Assembly: GCA_963825625.1 (NCBI GenBank)
Contig: CAWGUF010000001.1
Coordinates: 62,001 to 126,000, forward strand
Source: CAMDPA01 sp963825625
Lineage (GTDB): Bacteria > Pseudomonadota > Alphaproteobacteria > Rhizobiales > Hyphomicrobiaceae
Direction of reading: 5' to 3'
Length of the DNA: 64,000 nt
Positions 26,475 through 34,993 of the stretch are shown piece after piece; position 1 is the stretch's first letter; every line of letters begins with the position of its first letter. The notes beneath the pieces are model-generated. The model saw only the letters and a list, made by a program, of their open reading frames with translations. It was not told the DNA's origin and did not search any database. Both the position numbers and the translations under genes were made by a program.

Positions 26475-27578
26475 ATGGACTTCGGCTATTTCACGCTCAG
26501 CGACAACCGTTATCCGAACAACCCGCGCTCGGCCGAGCAGTTCCTGATCGAGATCCGGGACCAGGCGGTGCTGGCCGAAAAGCTGGGCCTCAACTCGGCC
26601 TGGATCGGCGAGCACCACTTCAACAGGCGCGGCTGCGTCTCGGTGCCGGCCGTGGTTCTGGCCAATGTGGCGGCGGCAACGACGCGCATCAGGCTTGCTC
26701 CGGCTGTCGTGGTGCTGCCGATCCATCACCCGATCCACGTCGCGGAGGAATGGGCAACGCTGGACCAGCTGTCAGGGGGCCGCGTCGATTTCGCGGCTGG
26801 ACGCGGCTACGACAGCCACGAGTTCACGCCGTTCGGAGCCGACTTCCAGGCGTCGGCCGAGCACTTCTCGGAAGGTGTCGAGTTGCTGATGCGGTGCTGG
26901 CGCGAGACCGAGCCGTTCGATTTCAAGGGCAAGTTCTACCAGTTCGAGAACGTCGAGGTCTTCCCCAAGCCGCTGCAGAGCGAGTTCCGCCCCTATATGG
27001 GCTCTTTCTCCAAGTTCTCGATGGCGCTGGCGGCCGACTGGGACTGGAACCTGCTGCTTGCGCCGTTCGCGTCCACCATTCTGTTCGGGAACCTGGGCAA
27101 CGCAATTCAAGCGTACCGCGATATCTGCGCTGAAAAAGGCAAGCCGGCGCGGAAAGTGAAATGCAGCTACTTCCTGCACATCGGCGACGGCCCAGCGGAA
27201 GAGGACGCGGCGCTGGAGCGCATGGTCAACTACATTTCGATGGCCGGGCTACGAAAAACGATGAGCCAGGGCGGACGAGGGGCATTGCCGCCGAGTCTGG
27301 CGTATTTCTCGGAAATCGGAAAACGCCTCAACGATCCCAAGAAAGGCGACTTCGACGACAACTCGCTTCTCTTCGGCTCGCCGCAGCGCATCATTGACAG
27401 CCTGAAGCGCGTGGAAGGCCTCGGCGTGGACGAGGTGATTCTATATTTCAATTTCGGCAATCGGCCGGACAGCTTCGTTCGTGAGCAAATGCACCAATTC
27501 TGCAGCGAGATCGCCCCACAATTCCGGGACTTCAAAACAAGAGCCGAGCAAGCTGCGCCCGCGATTGCAGCGATATGA
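26475..27578 (+). CDS. LLM class flavin-dependent oxidoreductase
   Basis: A 367-residue luciferase-fold monooxygenase. Family features are AWIGEHHFNRRGCVSVPAVV (about residue 40), RLAPAVVVLPIHHPIHVAEE (about 75) and the glycine-rich flavin region LSGGRVDFAAGRGYDSHEF (about 105). It needs FMNH2 from a separate reductase. The start at 26475 follows an AGGGAGAG ribosome site; a longer in-frame start upstream is unlikely. It is monocistronic, with a terminator hairpin at 27606. The substrate is not inferable from neighbours. Confidence 0.9.
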   Translation: MDFGYFTLSDNRYPNNPRSAEQFLIEIRDQAVLAEKLGLNSAWIGEHHFNRRGCVSVPAVVLANVAAATTRIRLAPAVVVLPIHHPIHVAEEWATLDQLSGGRVDFAAGRGYDSHEFTPFGADFQASAEHFSEGVELLMRCWRETEPFDFKGKFYQFENVEVFPKPLQSEFRPYMGSFSKFSMALAADWDWNLLLAPFASTILFGNLGNAIQAYRDICAEKGKPARKVKCSYFLHIGDGPAEEDAALERMVNYISMAGLRKTMSQGGRGALPPSLAYFSEIGKRLNDPKKGDFDDNSLLFGSPQRIIDSLKRVEGLGVDEVILYFNFGNRPDSFVREQMHQFCSEIAPQFRDFKTRAEQAAPAIAAI

Positions 27579-27605
27579 ACGCATGCCGCTGATAAACTCG
27601 GCTAA

Positions 27606-27645
27606 TTGCCGGCGTGAGAATAGGCGCACGCCGGCAACAATTTTC
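27606..27645 (+). terminator. rho-independent terminator after LLM gene
   Basis: Perfect 11-bp stem TTGCCGGCGTG / CACGCCGGCAA (27606-27616 and 27627-27637) with a 10-nt loop, followed by CAATTTTC. It ends the monooxygenase transcript. Confidence 0.75.
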
Positions 27646-27748
27646 TGTGCAACTTCAAGATAATATATCGCCTGGCAATATTTACCCTTCACAAAACAGT
27701 GGAAAACCCTCATTTTGCAATGACCACGAGCGAATCGAGGGCGATGCC

Positions 27749-27961
27749 ATGACCGCCTCCAGGGCGAAGCGGGGCCGACCGAAAGGCTCCGGCAAGGATG
27801 ACAGGATTTGGCTCAGGGAGATGTCGCGCCTTTTGCGTCTTAACCCGCAAACCACGCCGACGACCGCAATTCGCGCGCTCGGCATCGACAATCCGTCCAC
27901 AATCCGCCGCCTGCGAGACAAGCACAAAGTGATGTGCAGCAGCGGCCAAGCGCTCCAATAG
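27749..27961 (+). CDS. small AT-hook-like basic protein
   Basis: A 70-residue basic protein. Its N-terminus has KRGRPKGSGKDD, which contains the RGRP core of an AT-hook that binds the minor groove of AT-rich DNA. Residues about 20-62 look like a compact helical domain ending in the resolvase-like helix NPSTIRRLRDKHK. A GAGG ribosome site lies upstream of ATG 27749; the frame is open further upstream but without support. It is probably a DNA-binding protein of unknown target, and could be the regulator of a nearby gene or a remnant of a larger HTH protein. Confidence 0.6.
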   Translation: MTASRAKRGRPKGSGKDDRIWLREMSRLLRLNPQTTPTTAIRALGIDNPSTIRRLRDKHKVMCSSGQALQ

Positions 27962-28126
27962 GGCGCGTTCTGATCCGATCAATCAACAACGGAAGCACTC
28001 TAGGACCTGGCGCATACGATTTTGTGCGTCTGCGTCCGCGCAGGCCTGGCGAGCGGGCCGTTGTCGTCTTGAGAGTTGTCAGTTGTAGGCCGTAAGCGAC
28101 GCGTCGATTACCCAAGAGCAAAACTG

Positions 28127-28156
28127 ACGGCCGCGCGTAGTGCGGCCGTTTTTTTT
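28127..28156 (+). terminator. strong rho-independent terminator
   Basis: 8-bp stem ACGGCCGC / GCGGCCGT with a 7-nt loop, followed by eight T residues, on the plus strand. It lies 166 bp past the AT-hook gene, so it ends either a long 3' UTR or a separate small RNA. It is just downstream of the convergent coaA. Confidence 0.8.
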
Positions 28157-28169
28157 GGGGATGAGAAAA

Positions 28170-29234
28170 TCAGAGCTTTCTGAGCTCAACGCTTTCGATC
28201 CTGTGCGTTTCGTCCTTGCGCAGAATTAATCGGGCGCGTTTGCGCGTTGGGATAATATTCTCTTCCAGGTTTCTCAAATTGATCGTGCGCCATATTTCCA
28301 GTGCGCGCTCCTGCGCGGCATCGGCCGAAAGGCCGGCATAGCGGTGGAAATATGCAGCCGGGTCCCGGAATGCTGTCGCGCGCAGCTTCATGAAGCGCTT
28401 GAGATACCAGCGCTCAAGTATTGATGTGTCGGCATCGAGATAGATCGAGAAATCGAAAAAATCCGATACGAAGGGCGTGCCATTGCTCTGGCGGGGCGGC
28501 ACCGCCGGCTGCAGCACGTTGAGCCCTTCGACGATCAGAATGTCGGGCTGCTCGACGGCAACGCGCTGGGTATCCAGGATGTCGTAGTGAAAATGCGAGT
28601 ATACGGGGGCCTCGACCCGCTCGGCGCCGGATTTGACGGCTGCGAGGAAGTTCAGCAGCCGTGTCGTGTCGAAGCTCTCGGGGAACCCCTTGCGGTTCAT
28701 GATGCCGCGCCGCTCGAGCTCGACGTTGGGGTACAGAAAGCCGTCGGTGGTTATGAGATCGACGCGCGGATGATCGGGCCAGCGCGCCAAGAGAGCACGC
28801 AGAACGCGCGCCGTCGTGCTCTTGCCGACCGCGACCGAGCCCGCAATGCCGATGATGAACGGCACCTTGGTGTCCTTGTGCCCCAGGAAGCGGTCAGTGG
28901 CCGAGTACAGCTCCAAAGTCGCTGCAACGTACAAGTTCAGCAATCGCGACAGCGGCAGATAGATCTGCTCGACCTCCGCCATCGACAACTCCTCGATCAT
29001 ACCGGACAGCTGCTCGAGCTCGCGCGGGACCAGCGTCATCGGCGTGTCCTCGCGCAGTCGCGACCACTCCTGGCGGCTGAAGGTCCGGTAGGGCGAGAAC
29101 TCCAGGCCGGTGATCAGGCTTCGCGGCGATGCGGACACGGCGGGGCTGGCGGTATCAGGTGGCGCCAGCACGGCCCGGTCAGCTTGTGGCTCACGCATTC
29201 GAGCTATCCTCGTCCGGGTCTCGCGGATCGCCAT
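28170..29234 (-). CDS. coaA: type I pantothenate kinase
   Basis: Phosphorylates pantothenate with ATP, the first committed step of coenzyme A synthesis. The protein has the P-loop GIAGSVAVGKSTTARVL (about residue 129), DLITTDGFLYPN, MNRKGFPESFD and the RWYLKRFMKLR region, all standard for prokaryotic type I CoaA. From ATG 29234 it is 354 residues. An alternative ATG at 29198, with GAGG 9 bp before it, gives 342 residues and may be the real start, since the first 12 residues are basic and not typical. It lies 21 bp downstream of the hisE frame; the hisE-coaA order is common in rhizobia. Confidence 0.94.
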   Translation of the reverse strand: MAIRETRTRIARMREPQADRAVLAPPDTASPAVSASPRSLITGLEFSPYRTFSRQEWSRLREDTPMTLVPRELEQLSGMIEELSMAEVEQIYLPLSRLLNLYVAATLELYSATDRFLGHKDTKVPFIIGIAGSVAVGKSTTARVLRALLARWPDHPRVDLITTDGFLYPNVELERRGIMNRKGFPESFDTTRLLNFLAAVKSGAERVEAPVYSHFHYDILDTQRVAVEQPDILIVEGLNVLQPAVPPRQSNGTPFVSDFFDFSIYLDADTSILERWYLKRFMKLRATAFRDPAAYFHRYAGLSADAAQERALEIWRTINLRNLEENIIPTRKRARLILRKDETHRIESVELRKL

Positions 29235-29255
29235 GCCAGATTGTCACTGTAAGCG

Positions 29256-29579
29256 TCATTTGGGCTTCCGGGCGGCCTTTTCAGTCAGACCAGATGTGCC
29301 CTGCCGCTGCTCGAGCAGGGTGAGCACATCGGCGATGGATACATTTCGGCTCTCAAGCAGCACCAGCAGGTGGTAAAGCAGATCGGCCACCTCGCCCGTC
29401 AGCGCCTCGTCGTTCTCGCCGAGGGCAGCAACGACCGTCTCAATCGCTTCCTCTCCGAACTTTCGTGCGCAGCGCTGCGGGCCTGCGTCGAGAAGCTGGC
29501 GCGTGTAGGAGCGATCGGCGGACTCGGCGCGCCGAGCCTTGATGGTCGCGGCCAAAGCGTGAAGAATGTCTTCGCTCAT
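29256..29579 (-). CDS. hisE: phosphoribosyl-ATP pyrophosphatase
   Basis: Second step of histidine synthesis: hydrolyses PR-ATP to PR-AMP and pyrophosphate. The 107-residue protein has the all-alpha MazG-like core with acidic metal ligands in KFGEEAIETVVAAL (about residue 40) and EVADLLYHLLVLL (about 63). ATG 29579 gives the normal length; the longer frame upstream does not match. hisF and hisA, often upstream in related genomes, are not present here. Confidence 0.94.
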   Translation of the reverse strand: MSEDILHALAATIKARRAESADRSYTRQLLDAGPQRCARKFGEEAIETVVAALGENDEALTGEVADLLYHLLVLLESRNVSIADVLTLLEQRQGTSGLTEKAARKPK

Positions 29580-29908
29580 GCGTTCCAGGGCCAATGCTGC
29601 TGCCACGGGTCGCCGACAGGAGACCCCTCGCACCGACACCAGCAACCTTGAGCGTGGGCGTCAAGTGCGGCTTTCGTTTCAGCTTAGCGCCGCGCTCCAA
29701 TTCCGGCACCATAATACCGTGAATGCCGTGCGGCAGCCTATCGATCACCTATAGCCGGGGATTGTCGCAGGCATCGGCTTGGCCAGACAACGCGAACTAG
29801 GTTAGTTTGCCACCGTCGACGCGCCGGGCCTGCGACCAGAGTTACTGATTGCGCGTTGAAACTGGTTGCTGGCGAGAGCTACCAACCGTCGCCTCGGAGG
29901 GTGAGAGA
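29580..29908. other. divergent intergenic region between hisE and dcd
   Basis: A 329-bp gap that should carry promoters for hisE-coaA (minus) and dcd (plus). I looked for a hisF remnant on the minus strand and found none. No clear promoter hexamers or RNA structures were seen. Confidence 0.35.
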
Positions 29909-31066
29909 ATGGCAGGCGTGAAGGCCAAGGCCAGGTTGGAACCGGCTGCGAGTGGCCAGGACAGCGACGGGCGGGCGACCGGGGGCATTCTGCCCGTGCA
30001 AGCGATCCGAGCCCTTATCGAGCAGGGCGCCGTTACGCTGGCAGAGCCGCCGCTGGCAAACCAGCTGCAGCCGGCAAGTCTCGACCTACGGCTGGGGCGC
30101 AAGGCGTATCGGGTGCGTGCGAGCTTCCTGGCCGGGCCTTCGCACTCGGTTGCCGATCGCCTCGACGTCCTGTCTCTGCACGAGATCGCGCTGGAGAACG
30201 GCGCCGTGCTGGAGACGGGCTGCGTTTACGTGGTCCCGCTGCTGGAGAGCCTGGCGCTGCCGGAGAACCTGTCCGCGGCTGCCAATCCGAAGAGCTCGAC
30301 AGGCCGGCTCGACGTCTTTACGCGGGTGATCGCAGACGGCGTTGGCGCCTTCGATCAGATTCCGGCGGGCTATCGCGGGCCGCTTTATGCAGAAATTTGC
30401 CCGCAGACATTCCCGGTGCTGGTGCGCACCGGCAGCCGGCTCTCGCAATTGCGCTTTCGCAGCGGAGACGTCGAGCGCGGCGACGTGGCCTTGCGGGAGT
30501 TGCATCGGCGCGAACAGCTGGTTTCCGGATCGGCGGTGGCGTTGGATGCGGATATCGCCGACGGGATCGCGCTGTCCGTCGATCTGGCCGGCGATCAAGA
30601 CGGGCTGCTGGGCTATCGCGCCAAGCGACACACCGGGCTGGTGGATGTCGATGCAGTGGGTGCCTGCCCGGTGCTCGACTACTGGGAGCCGATCCGTGCC
30701 CACGTCAGCCGACGATTGGTGCTGGACCCCGACGAGTTCTACATTCTGGCGTCAAAGGAAGCGGTTCACGTTCCGCCGACGCACGCAGCCGAAATGGTGC
30801 CGTTCAATCCGCTGGTGGGCGAATTCCGCGTGCACTACGCCGGATTTTTCGATCCTGGATTCGGCCATGCGGCAGCAGGAGGCAGGGGCTCGCGTGCCGT
30901 GCTCGAGGTGCGATCGCACAAGGTGCCATTCGTGCTGGAAGACGGGCAGATCGTCGGGCGCCTGGTGTACGAGCGGCTGACGGAGACACCCGAGACATTA
31001 TACGGCGTGGACCTCGGCTCGCATTATCAGGCGCAGGGCCTGAAGCTCTCGAAGCACTTTTTTTAG
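29909..31066 (+). CDS. dcd: 2'-deoxycytidine 5'-triphosphate deaminase, long form
   Basis: Deaminates dCTP to dUTP for thymidylate synthesis. The 385-residue protein is about twice the length of E. coli Dcd. It contains two related jelly-roll halves: the first has LQPASLDLRLGRKAYRVRAS (about residue 55), SSTGRLDVFTRV and GYRGPLYAEI; the second has FYILASKEAVHVP, GEFRVHYAGFFDPGFG and EVRSHKVPF. Such a tandem long form is known in alphaproteobacteria. ATG 29909 follows a GGAGGG ribosome site. A tandem palindromic repeat array begins two bases after its stop. Confidence 0.9.
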   Translation: MAGVKAKARLEPAASGQDSDGRATGGILPVQAIRALIEQGAVTLAEPPLANQLQPASLDLRLGRKAYRVRASFLAGPSHSVADRLDVLSLHEIALENGAVLETGCVYVVPLLESLALPENLSAAANPKSSTGRLDVFTRVIADGVGAFDQIPAGYRGPLYAEICPQTFPVLVRTGSRLSQLRFRSGDVERGDVALRELHRREQLVSGSAVALDADIADGIALSVDLAGDQDGLLGYRAKRHTGLVDVDAVGACPVLDYWEPIRAHVSRRLVLDPDEFYILASKEAVHVPPTHAAEMVPFNPLVGEFRVHYAGFFDPGFGHAAAGGRGSRAVLEVRSHKVPFVLEDGQIVGRLVYERLTETPETLYGVDLGSHYQAQGLKLSKHFF

Positions 31067-31067
31067 T

Positions 31068-31537
31068 GGCGCCCGTCGACTCCCCTGCGGGGAGCCGGCC
31101 GCCGGGCGCGATCCCGAGGCGGGGAGCCTAGGTTGCGCCATACTCATGCCGGCGCCCGTCGACTCCCCTGCGGGGAGCCGGCCGCCGGGCGCGGCCCCGA
31201 GGCGGGGAGCCTAGGTTGCGCCATACTCATGCCGGCGCCCGTCGACTCCCCTGCGGTTGTTGCTGGCTCGGCGACTGCGGCGCTCCGCGCCGGATCGCTG
31301 CCGAGGGGAGCCGGCCGCTCGCGTCGGCGTGCTCGCCGGAGCGAAAACGAAACAGCGGGCGCGGTCCCGAGGCGGGGAGCCTAGGTTGCGCCATACTCAT
31401 GCCGGCGCCCGTCGACTCCACTGCGGTTGTTGCTGGCTCGGCGACTGCGGCGCGCCGCGCCGGATCGCTGCCGAGGGGAGCCGGCCGCTCGCGTCGGCGT
31501 GATCGCCGGTGCGAAAACGAAACAGCGGGCGCGGTCC
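31068..31537. repeat. tandem palindromic repeat array I (dcd-cmk gap)
   Basis: Four head-to-tail units starting at 31068, 31151, 31234 and 31404. The first two are 83 bp. The third is 170 bp and the fourth is a partial long unit. Each short unit has an outer stem GCGCCCG / CGGGCGC and an inner stem CTCCCC / GGGGAG joined by GCCGGCCG. The long units are the same unit with about 44 bp inserted in the inner loop and about 43 bp after GCCGGCCG. The array shares its stem design with the array at 51994-52192. Confidence 0.9.
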
Positions 31538-31641
31538 AGAGACCGAATTCTGGACAAGAGCGCCTTTAGTCGGCAAGCGGGTTGAGTTGCGCCCCCGACG
31601 TGGCATAGCTAGCCGCGAACACAAAGCCGCGGACGACATTC

Positions 31642-32280
31642 ATGCTCATCATCGCCATCGACGGGCCGGCAGCATCCGGAAAAGGCACGCTTGCCAAGCT
31701 GATCGCGGGCAAGCTCGGGCTCGCCTGCCTCGACACGGGGCTGCTCTACAGGGCAGTGGGGCGCGACGTGCTGGCGGCAGGCAAATCGCTGGAGAACGTT
31801 GAGGCGGCGGCCGCGGCAGCTCGATCGATGGATGCCACGACACTGGAGGATCCAAGCCTCAGGCTGGCGACGATGGGCGATGCGGCATCGGTGGTGGCGA
31901 AGTTCCCGGCGGTGCGGGCGGCACTACTTGATTTCCAGCGAGACTTCGCGCGGCAGGAGCCGGGGGCGGTGCTGGATGGACGCGATATCGGCACCGTCGT
32001 GCTTCCGGATGCGGACGTGAAGATCTACGTGACCGCGGACGTGGAGGTCAGGGCGCGACGGCGCTATGAGGAGCAACTCGCGCGCGGCGAGCCCGTCACC
32101 TTCGAGCGCGTGCTGGAGACCATCCGGAACCGGGATGCGCGCGACATGGCCCGCAAGGAAGCGCCACTGAAGGCCGCCGACGATGCGCTGATACTGGATA
32201 CGACGAACATGGGCGTGGAGGCAGCGCTGGCAGAGGCGTTGCGTCTTATCGAGAAGAAGATGGGGCGCCGGGTGCCATGA
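31642..32280 (+). CDS. cmk: (d)CMP kinase
   Basis: Phosphorylates CMP and dCMP. The 212-residue protein has the P-loop IDGPAASGKGTLA (about residue 7), the CMP-binding LDTGLLYRAVG (about 30), LDGRDIGTVVLPDADVKIYV (about 112) and the lid KEAPLKAADDALILDTT (about 172). In alphaproteobacteria cmk normally lies between aroA and rpsA. Here a repeat array precedes it and three genes separate it from rpsA. Confidence 0.96.
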   Translation: MLIIAIDGPAASGKGTLAKLIAGKLGLACLDTGLLYRAVGRDVLAAGKSLENVEAAAAAARSMDATTLEDPSLRLATMGDAASVVAKFPAVRAALLDFQRDFARQEPGAVLDGRDIGTVVLPDADVKIYVTADVEVRARRRYEEQLARGEPVTFERVLETIRNRDARDMARKEAPLKAADDALILDTTNMGVEAALAEALRLIEKKMGRRVP

Positions 32281-32346
32281 CGCATGCGGCCCAGCTCGGC
32301 CGGCTGATCGTCATCTCCGGGCGGGAGCAGCGAGGCGCCTATCCCA

Positions 32347-33528
32347 CTATCCCGCGCGCAATCCCATCCTGGCCAGCCGCGGCAGCACCTCGGCGCAGAA
32401 GTAGGGGCCGTCCTTGACGTAATTGACCATCGAGAAGGCAATGCCACGCAGGCCGGCGCGGGCAAGGCGTGCCATGTCCTCAGCCACCTTGTCCGGCGTG
32501 CCGACGTAGGGCCGGCCACCGACGCCCGTCAGCGCCATCATGCGCCGCTTGGCGGCAAAGTCCTCGGGCCGGGTGTTCGCCGGAGTGACATTATTCAACG
32601 CGAGCATGCGATCAATTGCCGGCCACTCCGCATTCTCGACGTTGGCCCAATGGTAGTACTCCTCCGCCTCCTTCTGCGTGGGACGGCAGATCACCTGGCC
32701 TTGCGTGAAGACCTCGATCTCGCGGCCGTATGTTTTCGCCTCGGCCTTGATGGCGACGACTTTCCTGGCCGCCTGCTCCAGAAGATCGATGCCATCGACC
32801 CCGGTAGCATAGCCGGTTTGCTCGATCACGACATCGCGCATGGAGGTGAAGAAGGCGTCGCAGTTGCGCAGTGCGAAGCGGACGCCGGAAGGCGAGGCCC
32901 CGGCATTCATGATCATGGGGCGGGTGCCGCCGTATGGCTTGGGCTTGGCGCGCACCTGCTTGAGCTTGAGGAAGCGGCCATCGAAATCGAAGTCTTCGGT
33001 GTCGGTCCAGGCCCGCATCATGACCTGCAGCCATTCCTCGGCATAGGCATAACGGTCCTCGTGCTCACGCTGCTCGACGCCGAACATGTCGAATTCGCTC
33101 TCGTTCCAGCCGGCCACGATATTGAGCCCGAAGCGGCCCGAGCCGACCTGGTCGGCGGTGACCATCTGCTTGGCGGCAAGGACGGGGTGAAACAGCGGGG
33201 CATGCACGGTGCCGAAGACGACGATCCTCTTGGTGAGGGCCAGCAGGCCGGTCGCCCATGTTATTGTTTCCAGCGAGGTGCCGTGGAAGTCGGTCTCGCC
33301 GCCATAGCCTTTCCAGCGGCCCACCGGCAGCAGGAAGTCGACGCCGCCCTCATCGGCGATGCGCGCCATTTCCATGCAGTCCGGCCAGCTGGCGGACCAG
33401 CGGTCGGGCACCATGGTTGCCGTGCGGGCAGAGGACAGGTTGCCGCCGAAAAAGCCGACCTTGAAGGCATTGCCGTTGCCCATTGCATTGCGATGACGCT
33501 GCGCAGCGCTGTGATCGAACGTATCCAT
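32347..33528 (-). CDS. LLM class flavin-dependent oxidoreductase, SsuD/RutA-like
   Basis: A 393-residue monooxygenase of the alkanesulfonate/pyrimidine oxygenase branch. Evidence: LLPVGRWKGYGGETDFHGTS (about residue 66), RIVVFGTVHAPLFHPVLAAK (about 101), the flavin region GSGRFGLNIVAGWNESEFDM (about 128) and RPMIMNAGASPSGVRFA (about 204). The ATG follows AAGGA. It is divergent from another LLM gene and inserted between cmk and rpsA. C-O, C-N or C-S bond oxidation is possible; the context does not decide. Confidence 0.9.
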   Translation of the reverse strand: MDTFDHSAAQRHRNAMGNGNAFKVGFFGGNLSSARTATMVPDRWSASWPDCMEMARIADEGGVDFLLPVGRWKGYGGETDFHGTSLETITWATGLLALTKRIVVFGTVHAPLFHPVLAAKQMVTADQVGSGRFGLNIVAGWNESEFDMFGVEQREHEDRYAYAEEWLQVMMRAWTDTEDFDFDGRFLKLKQVRAKPKPYGGTRPMIMNAGASPSGVRFALRNCDAFFTSMRDVVIEQTGYATGVDGIDLLEQAARKVVAIKAEAKTYGREIEVFTQGQVICRPTQKEAEEYYHWANVENAEWPAIDRMLALNNVTPANTRPEDFAAKRRMMALTGVGGRPYVGTPDKVAEDMARLARAGLRGIAFSMVNYVKDGPYFCAEVLPRLARMGLRAG

Positions 33529-33742
33529 CCAGTCTCATCCTTAACGAAGCAGAAATTCGGGCGCCGGCCAGTGTCCACTTGTTCCGGGTCGTCTCCAATA
33601 CTGTCCAGCAGCAATAGCATGCTGTCGCGAAAGGTGCTTGTCGCCGGCACCTTCCGGATTGCAGGATAGGGCGTGCCATGAGATCAGACCCGCGCCCTGG
33701 GCGGAGATCCGTGGGTCAGGTCCATGCGATGGAGGATGCCCT
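33529..33742. promoter_or_regulatory. divergent promoter region of two LLM genes
   Basis: A 214-bp gap between two divergently transcribed monooxygenase genes. It should hold both promoters and possibly a common operator, but no clear inverted repeat or hexamer pair stands out. Confidence 0.35.
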
Positions 33743-34984
33743 ATGAAATTCCATTGGTTTCACCTGATGCCATATCCCTACCTGCCGGATGATTTCCAGC
33801 AGCGATACCGCTCGGTGTGGGTCGATCCGCCGGCCGGAGAGCTGTATGACCCGGTCAAGGGGCACCAGATCTACAACGACTATCTCGATCAGCTCGAGTT
33901 CGCCGAGCAGATGGGTTACGACGGGATCTGCTGCAACGAGCATCATCAAAACGGCTATGGGCTGATGCCGTCGCCGAATTTGATCGCGGCCTCGCTGGCA
34001 CGGCGGACCTCGAAAGCGAAGCTCGTGGTGCTCGGCAACTCGGTGGCGCTGTACGATCCCCCGACACGGGTCGCCGAGGAGATGGCGATGCTCGACGTGA
34101 TGTCGGGCGGCCGGCTGGTGGCAGGTTTTCCGGTCGGCACGGCGATGGACACGACCTTCTGCTACGGCGCCAATCCGGCGACACTGCGGGAGAAATACTA
34201 CGAGGGCGTGGAGCTCATCGTGCGCGCGTGGAACGAGCGCAAGCCGTTTGCATACAACGGCAAATACACCCAGCTACGTTACGTCAACCCGTGGCCGGTG
34301 CCGATCCAGACACCGCGTCCACCTGTGTGGATTCCCGGCGGCGGCAGTATCGAGACTTGGGATTTCTGCATCAAGCATGACTTCCTGTACGCCTATCTCA
34401 CCTACTTCGGCTACATGGCCGGTGTCGGCGTGATCGACGGCTACTGGGAGCGCGTCGCCGAGATGGGTAAGCCGTTCAATCCCTATCGCGCGGGCTTCCT
34501 GCAATTCGTCGGCGTGGCGGAGAACGACGCTGAGGCAGAGCGGCTTTATTCCGGGCCGGCGCAGTATTTCTACAACCGCTGCTTCCACCTGCATCCGGGT
34601 TTTCTCGGCCCGCCGGGCTACGCGAGCGTCGCCACGATCCGCAAGGGCGTGCAGAGCACCGTGCGCGAGTCCGCCAAGCAGGTGCAGGGCAAGACCATGT
34701 CGTGGAAGGAGATCGTCGACCGCGGCTGCGTCGTCGCGGGCAGCCCCGCCACCATCGTCGACCGCCTGAACGACATGGCCGATCGTATGAAGGTCGGGCA
34801 TGTCATGCTGCTCATGCACTTCGGCAACATGAGCCACGAGACGACGCTCTACAATACGGAGAGGTTCGCGAAGGAAGTGATGCCGAAGCTGCGCAACCGG
34901 TTCAGCGAGTACGAGGACCATTGGTGGCCCAAGGACACACTGGCGGAGTTGCAGAAGCCGGCGCCGCTGGCGGCCGCGGAGTAG
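33743..34984 (+). CDS. LLM class flavin-dependent oxidoreductase
   Basis: A 413-residue luciferase-fold enzyme. Visible are MKFHWFHLMPYPYLPDDF at the N-terminus, GICCNEHHQNGYGLMPSPN (about residue 63), VVLGNSVALYDPPTRVAEE (about 90), SGGRLVAGFPVGTAMD (about 117) and PPVWIPGGGSIETWD. ATG 33743 with a GGAGG site 7 bp away is chosen over the longer frame. The alpha/beta hydrolase gene begins 9 bp after its stop, so the two are one operon: a monooxygenase followed by a hydrolase that could cleave its ester or dione product (inference). Confidence 0.9.
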   Translation: MKFHWFHLMPYPYLPDDFQQRYRSVWVDPPAGELYDPVKGHQIYNDYLDQLEFAEQMGYDGICCNEHHQNGYGLMPSPNLIAASLARRTSKAKLVVLGNSVALYDPPTRVAEEMAMLDVMSGGRLVAGFPVGTAMDTTFCYGANPATLREKYYEGVELIVRAWNERKPFAYNGKYTQLRYVNPWPVPIQTPRPPVWIPGGGSIETWDFCIKHDFLYAYLTYFGYMAGVGVIDGYWERVAEMGKPFNPYRAGFLQFVGVAENDAEAERLYSGPAQYFYNRCFHLHPGFLGPPGYASVATIRKGVQSTVRESAKQVQGKTMSWKEIVDRGCVVAGSPATIVDRLNDMADRMKVGHVMLLMHFGNMSHETTLYNTERFAKEVMPKLRNRFSEYEDHWWPKDTLAELQKPAPLAAAE

Positions 34985-34993
34985 GTGGTGGCG

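Noticed and set aside
29440..29748. hisF remnant upstream of hisE
   Set aside because: Checked because hisF often precedes hisE. The minus-strand translation shows no HisF motif.
31133..31639. Several 60-110 residue frames inside the dcd-cmk gap
   Set aside because: They are translations of the tandem palindromic repeat units and repeat with the array period.
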